64,000 nt of DNA from positions 74,469,935-74,533,934 of the forward strand of contig CM043950.1 of NCBI GenBank assembly GCA_014529385.2, read 5' to 3'. Source of the DNA: Adiantum capillus-veneris. Its lineage: Eukaryota; Streptophyta; Polypodiopsida; Polypodiales; Pteridaceae. The notes below the pieces were generated by a model, which was not told the origin of the DNA, did not search any database, and saw only the letters and a list, made by a program, of their open reading frames with translations. Made by a program: the position numbers and the translations under genes. Each line of letters begins with the position of its first letter. Positions within the stretch are counted from its first letter, which is position 1. Of the stretch, positions 34,553 to 45,476 are shown in pieces.

Positions 34553-36826
34553 TGTAACAAACTAGTGATGGTCTATGCCACGCAAAGGCAGAAGTCGAGT
34601 GCAGTGCAGAGGGTTAGGGTAGGTGCCAGGACCTGGGCACCCAAAGGATAGCAGGAATGTATGCTTAAAGCGAATTTTTAGGCCAAAAGTGTTGTAGGAT
34701 AGTCCAAATGGGATGAAAGATCAAGATGTCCATAATGCCAAATATGTGTCTTAGAGTGTAGTGTTTAGTGTGCTCTAGAAGCCAGTCCAGACGGCTCGTC
34801 AAACGAAGCCCCAGTGCTCTACGATATTGCAGTTTAAAGGAAGAGTGTGTAGCTGATCCCGAAGGATAGGGCAGTTGGGGACAGGTGGCTTGGGCTGATG
34901 TCAATATATACATGTGTAGTGATCGAGTTACGGAGCACACCTGTCTTTTCGGAATGAGAATCAAAGCTCTGGATAGAAAGTTAAGGTCAATTGAATTTTT
35001 TCCAAGGGCGGGGTTTGGGCCACTTGACCGCATCGATGGATGTGCCATCTGGCATCTTTTGGGCCTCGCCAAAGTTTGCAGTGAGGGTATGCACTATGTG
35101 GAGCTAGTCGTAGTCGACGGCATTTGAATGTGAGGTCGGAGCGCAGAGAAGTGATCAATCAAAACTGGCCATGGATAGTGCAAAGGTAGCTGCGGATAAT
35201 TTTCCCATTTTTGGCCGCCTCAAATAGGGAGCTCAGAAAAGTCCGAAAGTAATGGGGTATGCACGGCCCGGGGCTGACCTAATGAGAATCTGACCCGGCT
35301 TCAGGATATGAAATTCCGACTATCTGGCAGATTATAGAGACCGGGGAAAGAGAGGGAGAAAGGGGGGGGGTTAATTTAATGGAAGTGGTGAGCTTTTTCT
35401 TTAAAAAAAATCCTTGCAGACCATTGGAGGGGGGGGGCACAGAGCTGCCACATGGCGTAGGAATGCTCCCACATGCGGTGTCAAAGCAAGAGATGTTGGG
35501 CTATATCACCTGGGCTGCGAGCCCCAAAATGAACACACAAGAGAGAGAGAGAGGGGAGATCTCCCTCCTGTTGTCCATGGCGCGAGTGCAAGCGGCGCTG
35601 CGCAGGGAACGCGGCGTATTTGGGCCAGGCGGGGCGGCGCAGTGGCGGGTGCTTGCAGGTGAGCGAAGATCGACGATTGGGCGGTGATGACATAGCATGG
35701 CCGCCGAAGAGGGGGTCGTTCCCGAGGGTCATAGGCCCTCCTTTTTGAAGGAAAGAGAGAGGAGGCATTAGAGACATCGCTAATGCCCCCCTCCTCAGTG
35801 CATAGTTAAGGGGTGCTTCCCGCTGAGGTGAGGAGAGGCCCGAAGTCGGCCGGGGAATCAGGTGCAAAAGAGGAGGGTCCCATGCCATGGGCAGTAGGCA
35901 AAGAGAAAGGAGGGGAGTGAGCCAAGAGGCCGCTAAGTGGGCAAAGAAATAGCAAGGGCAAAGTGAAGGCCAAATGGACCAAAGAGCAAGGGCCAGCATG
36001 AGACAAGCCAAGGCAAGAGCAAAGGTAAGGATGGGCCAAGTGAAAAGAGGGAGCAAAGGAGGAGTCGGATAAAGAGAGGGAGAGAGTCAAATTCAAGTCA
36101 ATAGAGCAGTGCAAGGTTGAGGCCACAAAGGGGTTAAAAAATGAAAGATAAAAATAAAAAAATGGAAAAAGAGAAGGGGCAATAGCGACATCGCTATCCC
36201 CCCCCCCCCCCCCCCCCAAGAGGAAAAGAGAGAAGAAGAGAGCAGATAGAGCAAGGCGATGCCCCCTTTCCCAAAAAATGCCAATTCAAGGTGCCAAGTG
36301 GACCAATTAAAATGTAAATTCCCAAATTAATGGCACCCCCTATAAAAGTTAAAAATGGATCAAATGAAGGGGCTTTTTTTTGGGCTTTCTGGCTTCTTGT
36401 ATGTTGTTTGAAGCCTGCAAAGTGGAGTTCTCTAGCAAGCTAGCCCCTTTGTAACTTTTGCTTGAAAATGGCCATGGTGATGGCAGTGAAATCAAGCCAC
36501 AGTTACCTGCCGTGCTGTTGTTTCCCCTTCCCCCCTTCTCTTTCTCCTGCTTTCATGGTTCTCCTCGGTGCTGGTTGTGTGGATGGTGTTTTGTGTGAGA
36601 GAGTGAGATTGAGTGGTTGTGTGTGTTTGTAAGGGTGGCGATAGGCAGTGGTAGTAGGAGTGCCTTGTGTGGTGGATTTGTGGAGTGTGTGAGCAGGCGG
36701 TGGTGTGCTAGTGAAAAGTGTTTCTTTGAAGGTGTTTTCCGAGAGGATAGGGGTACTGTGGATACCCTGAGCTTTAGAGAGGCCTTTGTGTTGGTGTCGG
36801 GCGTGTACCCCCATTCCCCCTCTCCA
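34553..36826 (+). repeat. 5' LTR of element C
   Basis: From TGTAACAAAC to CCCTCTCCA. From 34784 on it matches 46648-48757 closely. The first ~230 bp are matched more weakly by the solo LTR at 43196-45206 (reverse complement). It contains two dyad motifs around GACATC (35764-35787 and 36181-36197), a poly-C run near 36199, and a TATA box. Several open frames inside (35481-36219 minus, 35379-35687 plus) have no conserved protein content. Confidence 0.82.
36341..36348 (+). promoter_or_regulatory. TATA box in 5' LTR of element C
   Basis: TATAAAAG preceded by CCCCC. The same box is at 48216-48223 in the right LTR. Confidence 0.6.
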
Positions 36827-36832
36827 TCTTCT

Positions 36833-36849
36833 AGCGCCCCCACGGAGGA
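36833..36849 (+). other. Primer-binding site candidate of element C
   Basis: AGCGCCCCCACGGAGGA lies a few bases after the LTR end and matches the candidate sites of A and B (GCCCCCAC core), supporting a shared primer tRNA. Confidence 0.6.
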
Positions 36850-36905
36850 GCACACTAATTGCTCCCATTTAATAAAAAAGAAGCGGTTTTTCATGTTGGA
36901 AGTCA

Positions 36906-36911
36906 TGGCAG
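36906..36911 (+). pseudogene. Element C gag start codon stub before element T
   Basis: ATG at 36906 reads Met-Ala and then enters the CTAGA target site of element T. After T is left out, the frame continues at 39905 (Arg-Ser-Tyr-Gly-Pro). The insertion therefore falls within the first four codons of gag. Confidence 0.7.
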
Positions 36912-36916
36912 CTAGA

Positions 36917-37056
36917 TGTTGAGCTTATATGTGAAGCTACTCAATATATGGCTTCTCTATATATGGCACCGAGGTCCCCTCTATATATACATCATCTCAT
37001 GTGTGTATTTTACACACTTTGGGGTTCTACTTATGTGTTCTCTCCTTCTCTCAACA
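36917..37056 (+). repeat. Left LTR of element T, 140 bp
   Basis: TGTTGAGC to CTCAACA, with CTCTATATATACATC as a TATA-like centre (about 36979). Matches 39780-39904. Confidence 0.93.
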
Positions 37057-37068
37057 TGGTATCAGATC
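37057..37068 (+). other. Primer-binding site of element T
   Basis: TGGTATCAGATC directly after the LTR. One base differs from the tRNA-iMet site TGGTATCAGAGC. Confidence 0.85.
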
Positions 37069-37107
37069 AGTACGTTTTTGTTTTCGATATTTCTCCTGAT
37101 CAAAATC

Positions 37108-38300
37108 GATTTTGCAGAAACTACCCGCGCTGAAAGGATCGGAATCGATGTGGTCTACAACTTTGCAGAAGGAAGTTTCTTCAAATTCTGCACCGATTTT
37201 GAGTTATCGTTCACGGACTGCGTACATACCTGAAAAACAGCTTCCGCTTTTTTTTTTTTTTTTTTCTGCTAATTGGAAACGATTTTGCAGAAACTACTCG
37301 CGCAAGAGACAGGAATCGATGTGGTCTACAACTTTGCAGAAGGAAGTGTTTTCAAATTCTGCACCGATTTTGAGTTATCGTTCGCGGACTGCGTACATAC
37401 CTGAAAAGCAACTTCCGCTTTTTGTTTTTGATTTTTCTGCTAATTGGAAACGATTTTGCAGAAACTACCTGTCCAGGTGATCAGAATCTATGTGGTCTAC
37501 AACTTTGCAGAAGGAAGTTTTTTCAAATTCTGCACCGATTTTGAGTTATCGTTTGCGGACTGCGTACATACCTAAAAAGCAACTTCCGCTTTTTGTTTTT
37601 AATTTTTCTGCTAATTGAAAACGATTTTGCAGAAACTTCTCATGTTGGAGACCAGAATCGATGTGGTCTACAACTTTGCAGAAGGAAGTTTTTTCAAATT
37701 CTGCACCGATTTTGAGTTATCGTTTGCAGACTGCGTACATACCTAAAAAGCAACTTCCGCTTTTTGTTTTTGATTTTTCTGCTAATTGGAAACGATTTTG
37801 CAGAAACTACTCACGTAGGAGACCAGAATCAATGTGGTCTACAACTTTGCAGAAGAAAGTGTTTTCAAATTCTGCACCGTTTTTTTGTTATCGTTCGCGG
37901 ACTGCGTACATATCTGAAAAGCAACTTCCGCTTTTTGTTTTTGATTTTTTTGCTAATTGAAAACGATTTTGCAGAAACTACCCGTTGAGGAGACCGGAAT
38001 CGATGTGGTCTACAACTTTGCAGAAAGAAAAGTTTTCAAATTTTGCACCGATTTTGAGTTATCGTTCGCGGACTGCGTACATACGTAAAAAGCAATTTCC
38101 GTTTTTTGTTTTTTATTTTTCTGCTTATTGAAAACGATTTTGCAGAAACTACCCGCGTGAGAGACCGGAATCGATGTGTTCTACAACTTTGCAGAAGAAA
38201 TTACCCTCTATGAGAGACTGGAATCGATGTGGTCTATAACTTTGTAGAAGGAAGTTTCTCTAAATTCTGCACCGATTTTGGGTTATCGTCTCGGACTACG
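37108..38300 (+). repeat. 171-bp tandem repeat, about seven units
   Basis: Unit starts (GATTTTGCAGAAAC) at 37108, 37281, 37452, 37623, 37794, 37965 and 38136. The spacing is 173 once and then 171 five times. Because 171 is a multiple of three, an open frame of 57 codons repeats (MWSTTLQKEVFSNSAPILSY... then SANWKRFCRNY), as seen at 37112-37480 and 37661-37960. The final unit is truncated. The first unit starts close to the primer site, so the repeat may have grown from the leader. Confidence 0.92.
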
Positions 38301-38595
38301 AATATGTTTGAAAATCAAAATTTTACTTTTTGCTTTTGATTTTTCTCATAATTGAAAACTTCTCAATTATATTTTTCTTCATCAATCATATATTTGTTAC
38401 TGACGTAACTTTGCTGCAGAAGCCAGTTACACATCGTTCCGATTCAGTCAAGCCGTTGATGATCGTCCAAATTCTATCGAGCTACTGTTGGTACATGATC
38501 TTTTGTTATATGATATACTCGTTCATTGATTCTCATATAATTATTCTTTTAGAGATATAGTTTACGTCGTTTTATTGATAATTTCTCATTGATAC

Positions 38596-39060
38596 CATAG
38601 TGATTTTGATGGTACCATGATGATGTTTTGTTAATACTTTGGTCATGGTGATTTTTGTTGATACCATGATGATATGTCATTGATACCATGGTTATTCTCG
38701 GTGGTGCCATGATGATATTTCATTGATACCATGGTTATTCTCGGTGATGCCATGATGATGTTTCGTTGATACCATGGTTATTCTCGGTGATGCCATGATG
38801 TTGTTTCGTTGATTCCATGGTGATTTTTGTTGATACCATGATGATGTTTTGTTGATACCATGGTTATTCTCGGTGATACCATGATGTTGTTTCGTTGATA
38901 CCATGGTTATTCTCGGTGATGCCATGATGATGTTTCGTTGATACCATGGTTATTCTTGGTGATGCCATGATGTTGTTTCGTTGATACAATGATTATTCTC
39001 GGTGATATCATGATGCTTTTCGTTGATACCATGGTCATTTATTCATTTTTATTGATATAA
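38596..39060. repeat. 43-bp minisatellite
   Basis: Degenerate units of GATACCATGGTTATTCTCGG plus TGATGCCATGATGATG-type halves, about ten copies, built on a simpler GATACCATGATGATGTT theme. The unit length is not a multiple of three, so the short minus-strand open frame over it is not a gene. Confidence 0.85.
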
Positions 39061-39779
39061 TGATGATATTTTGTTAATACTTTGATGGTATTCATTGATC
39101 ACTACATTGATAAATGTTGTTTTATGTAGTATATACACATATCATTTGTATCACGTAATCACACATTTTGTATCATGTAATCACACATTTTATGTAGTAT
39201 ATACACATATCATTTGTATCACGTAATCACACATTTTGTACTTTTACGTTTATACTTTATGTACCATATGTTGTCGTGCATATATAAATCGTCAAAAGAG
39301 TGGCGTCGCGAACCATCTCTTATGGCATTGTGAATGTAATTATTTCATTAACGATGCTAATAATTTTCATGACATGTTCTTTTTGGAGTCTACGATCTAT
39401 GTAGGATTGATCAAAGATTTGATTTTATGAAGACAAACTTGGTGACAATAAAAGATTTATGAAGATATGTTTGGTGATGCCATATTGATGACAACATGAA
39501 GACATGTTTGGTGATCCGATATTGATGACAAGCTACACAGTAGATTCACAGAGACACTTTTGATTACAAGCTAGTCGATAGCTTTTATACCTCTTTATTG
39601 AACCTTTGTATTCATTATTGTATTTGATAGGATAGGATTAATGTAGCTCCTCATAAAACATTCATTGTAAAAGGAGTGATGTAGCTCCTCGTAAACATTT
39701 GTATATTTAATGATTTTTATAATATAACGGTGGGTGTATATAGAGCTGTGGTTTTTTCCCTTGATCCCCCAAGGGTTTG
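39061..39779 (+). other. Element T 3' internal region
   Basis: AT-rich, with a short direct repeat (TTTATGTAGTATATACACAT at about 39121 and 39189) and further degenerate GATGACA/GAAGACA repeats near 39420-39530. No coding content. A clear polypurine tract before 39780 is not seen. Confidence 0.6.
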
Positions 39780-39904
39780 TGTTGAGCTTATATGTGAAGC
39801 TACTCAATATATGGCACCCAGGTCCCCTCTATATATACATCATCTCATGTGTGTATTCTACACACTTTGGGGTTCTACTTATGTGTTCTCTCCTTCTCTC
39901 AACA
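39780..39904 (+). repeat. Right LTR of element T, 125 bp
   Basis: Copy of 36917-37056 without a 16-base CTTCTCTATATATGG-type segment. Followed by the CTAGA duplication. Confidence 0.92.
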
Positions 39905-40670
39905 CTAGAAGCTATGGACCGCTTTTCACAGGAGAAGAGAGCTCTGCTGAGTAAATGTCAAATTTTGAGATGTATATGCTATTGTTGCGTATGCCGAACG
40001 AGGATAGCAAAATGTAGAATTTTCCTTTGGTGATGCATGGTAGAGCTAAAGCATGGTACAAAGCATTGGAAGGTGAGCTGAAGCAAGCATGGATGGCTCT
40101 ACGAGCGAGGTTTCTTCACGATTTTTTCAAGGAGACTTTCCCAGTCCAGATGGATGTGAAGAATTCAATCTGTTTTTGGGTCATTTTGAAGAGTGTTGGG
40201 AAGAGCTAGCGGCAGCCATGCAATTGGCTAATGGAGACTACTTCAAGTTAGACAAGTTCATGGCGTGTCTGCACCCCAAAGTGAGAGAAAAAGTCAATTT
40301 CGAGAGCCCATAGAATTACAATGGCGCGGTAGCCATTGCATGGTCGAAGAGAAGAAAGATAAAGAAGAAGATAGAGCAGGGTGTGTTAGGCTATGAGACG
40401 ATGACCCATGTTCAACCGCAGAGTCCGAGAGAGGTTGCACACGAAGATAATCATGGAAACCAAGGTGTAGTTGTTGTGCAGCAAAATTGGGTACACACGG
40501 TGCAATATTTGTCCGAGCAAATGTAGGAGTTGCTGCTCAGTGTCATGGATAGAGGACAGCCAAGAAGAGCAAGGGGCAGGGCAAGGCCACTGCCAGGTAG
40601 GTGTTAGAATTGTGGAGAAGAAGGTCACTATACACTTGATTGTCCTCAACCACAAAGAGAAAGAGGAGGT
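39905..40670 (+). pseudogene. Element C gag, broken
   Basis: Gag capsid-like sequence (MHGRAKAWYKALEGELKQAW at about 40030, then FLGHFEECWEELAAAMQLAN in the next frame), and a CCHC zinc knuckle at 40602-40643 (C-x-NCGEEGHYTLDC). The second knuckle residue is a TAG, most likely a former TGG. There is a frameshift near 40110 and early stops at about 39957 and 40015. Homologous in layout to gag of A and B but with little residue identity. Confidence 0.8.
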
Positions 40671-42290
40671 ATGTACCCGCTTTTTGGTAGAGGTCAAGGT
40701 CAAGGACAATACAATGGTCCAAGAGAGCAAGGCGTGGATAATCCAGTGCAACTAGATCCACAAAATGGAGCTGAGGTTCCAAGACTAAATATCATAGGTG
40801 TGGATAGGCAGGATGTCAAAGTTTTGGTCAATAAAAGGGAAAGAGCTAAGAGAGAGACAGAGATAGAGCAGGAAACCCGAGCTCGCAAAGGCAAAGAGAA
40901 GGTGTACGAAGGTAGAGAGCAGGCCGAGCCTAGCAAAAGAAGGAGGCAGTGGTCCACAAGTGCTAGTACCAGACTCCCAAGAGCTAAGGGAAATATGCGA
41001 GCAGTGCACAACATGTCTTTGAAGGTAGGTAGCTCCACTGATGTTCTTTCGCTGGTGGATGCAACTATAGAGAAGAGGATGTAGGTACAAGCCCACATAG
41101 ACAGTGGAGCACATGTTTGTGTCATGTTGGAAGCAGCTATGAAAGAGACGGGAGTCAAGGCAGTAGTCAAGCCAAATGTGCACATGAGGATGGCTAACCA
41201 TACTAAAGCCAGGTGTCTAGGTGTGGCACAGGATGTGAAGGTCAAGGTGATGGGCATAGAGTGCCTGATAGACTTTTTCGTGATGAAGGCAGGGGATAAT
41301 GCTTATCCAATCATTTTGGGTAGGCCATGGATTTTGGCGATAGGAACAAAGCAAGATTGGGAGAGCAAAGTGTTCACTTTGCCTGACAAAGAGAAAGACA
41401 GACAAGTTGTGCCTGATTTGAAGACCAAAGAGAGCAGTTCTCATCCTATGGCAGTTAAAGATGAGGGTGACACGACGAGCTATGAGTACGAGACAGAAAC
41501 GGGCTATGATAAAGGCTATACTAGCATAGAGGAAGAGGAGAGTGAGGACGACATGTTGAAGATAGATGCAGACTTATTCGGGGTTACCATAGATGACTCC
41601 CCTCCTAAAGAAGAAGGTATGCAGCCTCAAGATCATGGCTTAATCATAGAGGAGGTTTCAAGCATGTTGAGTGAAGACTTAACCAAGGGTGAAAAGGAAG
41701 GCTATGCTCAACTGTGTGAGTCCTATCCAAATTTGTTTGCAACAGAGTACAAGAATTTGCCAGGTGCAAAGGGGGTGGAGCACAAGATTGTTCTTAAGAA
41801 GGGACATAAGCCTAAAACACAGAAGCTGCGAAGACTAGGGGAAATCCAAAAGGAATCCCTTTGGCAGGAGATCAACAAGCTACTGGATGCAGGTATCATA
41901 TTTCCTGTGAAAGAGTCAGAGTGGGTCCTGCCAGTGGTCAAAGCCCCTAAGAAGAATGGAAAATGGAGAGTGTGTGTTGACTACAAGCCATTGAATGCCG
42001 CGACCAACAAGAATCACTATCCCTTGCCGTTTCAAGACGAGATCCTAAACCAAGTGGCTGGGCATGAAAGATACTCTATTATGGATGGCTTTTTGGGGTA
42101 CTTTCAGATAGGGATTGCGCTTGAAGACCAATTGAAGACCAGATTCATATCTCCATGGGGCTGCTTCGCTTATCGCAGAATGCCATTCGGATTGGTAAAT
42201 GCATATGCCACCTTCCAAGGTTGGATGAACATGGTATTTGGTCCATACCTGGGCCGTTTTATAAGGGTCTTCATGGATGATATCGACTGA
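40671..42290 (+). pseudogene. Element C protease and reverse transcriptase
   Basis: One frame with a single stop (TAG, 41082-41084) just before the protease. The region after it is open for 402 codons. The protease has HIDSGAHVCVM (near 41094-41130) and ILGRPWIL (about 41310). A Glu/Asp-rich spacer follows. RT has KKNGKWRVCVDYKPLNAATN, then the first catalytic Asp in IMDGFLGYFQI, MPFGLVNAYATFQ, and the catalytic FMDDI at about 42271. The frame ends at a TGA two codons after the DD. Same domain order and spacing as A and B. Confidence 0.87.
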
Positions 42291-43195
42291 TGTAGTTCAA
42301 GGTTGAAGCACCTATCGAAGCTCCAGTTATGCTTTCAAAGGCTTGATAAAGAAGGAAGTCAAGTAAACCCCAAGAAGTGCAAGCTAGCATAGCCTCGAGC
42401 GCAGTTGTTGGGTCATGTGGTGTCGCAAAATGGTATAGAGGCTAATCCCAAAAAGGTGAACGCTTCATTTGTTCATAAGCTGAAATATTTATCACATTGC
42501 TTTTGGATGTTGTCACAATATGTGCATCCTCTTCAAAAGAGGGCTCAACAAGTGCATTTTTATGAATGGGATGGGGAAGCTCAGGAGGCTTTTAATAGAG
42601 TCAAGGAGATTTTGTGTCAGTTGCCAGCAGTGTGTCCTCCCAATCAAGAAGACGACTTCTATGTGTATCACGGTGGGCACATTTGCTATTGGAGCGGTTC
42701 TACTGAAAAAGGTAGGGAGAAGCTACAAACCAATATACTTCGAGAGCAGGGTGATTAGCCCAGGAGAGGCTACCTACACCGAAGCAGAGCAATGGGTGAT
42801 GGCTTTGGTCTTCGCTTGCAGGAAGTTCAAAGTCCATTTGATTATGCGTAAGTTTTTTGTTTTGACGGCTACTAATCTATTTCTAGAGGTAGTGCTACAT
42901 TTGAAGCCATGAAGGAGGATTATAAGGTGGGTGTTGGAGCTACAAGAGTTCGAATTTGAGTTTAAGGTAGATCAAACAAGTGGGTCTCACCTGCCAGACG
43001 TTCTTGTCAGCAGCAGCGAGGCCTTCAATTTACCGGCCTATCAAAGAGTTGTGTGAGATGAAGCTAAGGAAGAACCCGACTTGGAGGATTCTTTTACTAT
43101 GTGGTTTGACGGAGCATATTGAAGGGTAGTACAGAAGGCAGGAGGAGAAATGGTGATGCACGATCCACATGGCAAAGCTATATTTTCAAAGGCGT
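42291..43195 (+). pseudogene. Element C RT thumb, RNase H and start of second RNase H
   Basis: Continues the RT frame (QLLGHVVSQNGIEANPKK) to about 42670, then shifts frame into RNase H (TFAIGAVLLKK, YFESRVISPGEATYTEAEQW). The FDGAY segment of the second RNase H is at about 43101, followed by a TGA. The domain is cut at 43195 by the solo LTR and resumes at 45207. Confidence 0.8.
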
Positions 43196-45206
43196 TGGAG
43201 AGGGGGAATAGGGAACACACCTAGCACACAAAATATTTTCCTCTCTATAGCCCAGGGATTCCACAAGACCCCTAACCAACCTCTCAAATAACACCTTCAA
43301 ATTGGCCTCCAAATTGGCTAATTTGCACTAATAACTCCACTTTAGCATACAAAACAACTACCTCACACCTTGCAAAAACACCCACGGCACAAATGCACCC
43401 CCACTGCTCAACTCACCCTTTCCGACTCACAAAACACTCCTAATCTGCCCTCTCAGTAGCACCTTTCGAGCTGCAGGCAAACCCTCTGCAATCAATGGCC
43501 AACACACGAAGAGAGAGAGAAAAGGAGGGGATGGGGATAAGCAACACAAGAGATTGGGGTAAAACGAGTGGTATTATTGCATAGGGAGTAGTACAATCAA
43601 TGTATGCAGCTTCAATGGCTAGCTTAACACACAAGCTTCAAGCTTCCCCTCACACACACAGGCAAGGAAGCCACCTGGTCCAAAGACCCTCAAATTTTCA
43701 CATTTACAACATTTTTTAGGGATGTGCCTAGGTATCCCAAAAAAGAAAAATGGGGTGAGCTTCCATGTCCTGCACTTCATTTGGAGCTCTATTTAGAATT
43801 GGTTTGCATTCCCACCACTTGGTATATGTTATTTTTGGACACACTTGCATGCTACACTTCTTGTCCACCTGATTCGGCTGCCCGGTCTTCCTCCTCTTGG
43901 CCTTTGAGTGCCCTTAGCCTTGATCTTTAACCGCCCTTGCTGGCACCTTCTTTGCAGTGGGACCCCTCCCCTGTCGAGGCAATAGAGATGTCGCTATTGG
44001 GGGGGGCCTTCTCCTCAAAATTATTTTTCCCTTTGTGGCGCGGGCACACCCTCTTACTACATGCCACGTCATCATCGAATTACCACCCACGCAACTGCTT
44101 GCGGGCGCGCCACTTCCCTTCACCACCGACTCGCGCCAAAACTGCCACCATGTCCGCCACTGCAACGCCCAGCGCTCGCTCGCCATAGCCATGGGAGGAT
44201 AGCTCCCCTCTCTCTCCCCTTGTATGCTAATGAGGAGCCACACTCCGCTATATATACCACGACATCCTCTGTGTTGACTGTGCGTGTGGGATAAGTACTG
44301 GCCACGTGGCAGCTTCACAGAGCTCCTGCCTCAAGGCCTTCAAAAACAAAAATACCCCATTATTTTTTTGAAAATAACCTTTTGTCTTCCCTCAACTTTT
44401 CCTGCTTGCCAACTGACCCCTGATGGTCTATTTGCAGAGCTGTCAAACCCGGAAAAAACCTCATTGAATGGACTCCAACTTTTCCTTACTTCATGACTCT
44501 CCTAGCCCTCCAATCGAGGCCGCCAAAACCCGTTCAAATCATCTGCCACATCAACTCCGGACAAAGACACCCAATATTCCGACTTCCATAACTTCTTGCT
44601 CCAAACTCCATTTAGCATGCAGTCACTTCGAGTTAGCTCCTTATGATGCATACCCTGCTGTAGAACATTGTCGAGGCTCAAAAGATTCCAGATAGCACAT
44701 TATCCAATGCGGCCAAGTGGGCTCAGACTCAGCCCCTAGAAAAACTTCAAATGATCATATCTTGCAAACCATGGCTCCAATCCGCAATTCGAAAAGACGG
44801 GTAGGCTCCATGAATTGAGCTCTACACATTTATACCTTGATTTACAATTGGATAACCTGCACCCAGCTGCCCTGTCCTGCGAGAATCTGCAAACCATTAA
44901 AAATTCAACCTTCAATAACTTGGGCTCCGTAGCTCGGTTTGATGAGCCGTCTAGACCTGCTCCTTCAGCACTTCAAGCTCTTCATTCTTGGACCCAAAGG
45001 TTTCACTTTGCATCTCCTTCACCTGCTACCCCAATTAGCCCCTTATGGAGCCTTCCATGGCCTATAAGCCGCATCATGCATACACTTCTGCTGCTACCTA
45101 TCATCCCATGATTTTCCTGGCTGCTCCATCCCTTTTCCATGCTTCTGTTTGCCTACATATATCTTCCCATGCCACCTTCTACAGTCGACACACTTTGGCT
45201 GCACCA
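43196..45206 (-). mobile_element. Inverted solo LTR, related to element C LTRs, inside the second RNase H
   Basis: Starts (plus) TGGAGAGGGGGAATAGGGAACAC, the reverse complement of the element C LTR end, and ends at CACCA. The part 44640-44960 is an obvious reverse-complement homologue of 34790-35100 and 46650-46960. GCGT stands on both sides (43192-43195 and 45207-45210), in keeping with a target duplication. There is no internal region, so it is a solo LTR left by LTR-LTR recombination. A TATA-like stretch lies near 44250. Open frames at 43914-44318 and 44061-44294 have no conserved content. Confidence 0.82.
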
Positions 45207-45476
45207 GCGTATGATCTAGAATATGTCCACACTAATAATAAGGCGGAGTATCTCACTCTGCATTTGGGTCTTAAGAAGTGTATAGAGTTTGGCATTTCAA
45301 GGTTGATAGTGATGGGAGATGCATTGCTAGGCCAATGGCAGGTAAAGCGCGATCCTTTGAAGCATTGGTTCTTTTCTATCAAAAGGATGTTGAAGTCTTT
45401 TGAGGAGGTCCAATTCAAGCATGTGATAAGAGAGCAGAATCAAGAGGCGGATCAGTTAGCTAGCAACAGAGTATAG
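45207..45476 (+). pseudogene. Element C second RNase H, C-terminal half
   Basis: After the solo LTR the domain continues with TNNKAEYLTLHLGLKKC (catalytic Glu), VMGDALLGQW (catalytic Asp) and REQNQEADQLASN (last Asp). The frame ends in TAG at 45474-45476. The in-frame Met start at 45045 lies within the LTR and is not meaningful. Confidence 0.85.

Larger units (their letters stand above)
36917..39904 (+). mobile_element. Element T: short-LTR non-autonomous retrotransposon (TRIM-like)
   Basis: Terminal repeats of 140 bp (36917-37056) and 125 bp (39780-39904), both TGTTGAGC...CTCAACA. The 16-base difference is one internal gap. The left LTR is followed directly by TGGTATCAGATC, a tRNA-iMet-type primer site. 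The element is flanked by exact CTAGA duplications (36912-36916 and 39905-39909). The LTR ends and primer site resemble Copia elements. The 2.7-kb interior has no gag or pol: it holds a 171-bp tandem repeat, an AT-rich stretch and a 43-bp minisatellite. It is longer than a classical TRIM. Confidence 0.92.

Noticed and set aside
34761-34784. Start of element C's LTR at TGTGCTCTAG instead of 34553
   Set aside because: The inverted solo LTR keeps weak but length-matched similarity up to about 34553, so the later start would leave part of the LTR out. The exact base remains uncertain.
35379-36284. Protein genes in the left LTR of C (long open frames on both strands), and similar frames at 47214-48201
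   Set aside because: Pro/Ser-rich, overlapping frames in a GC-rich LTR. The two LTR copies do not keep the same frames.
37108-38300. Centromeric satellite because of the 171-bp unit
   Set aside because: Only about seven units, enclosed by LTRs with target duplications. The length match is coincidental as far as can be seen.
43914-44318. 134-aa minus-strand frame in the solo LTR
   Set aside because: Inside LTR DNA, overlapped by four other open frames on the opposite strand, with no conserved feature.
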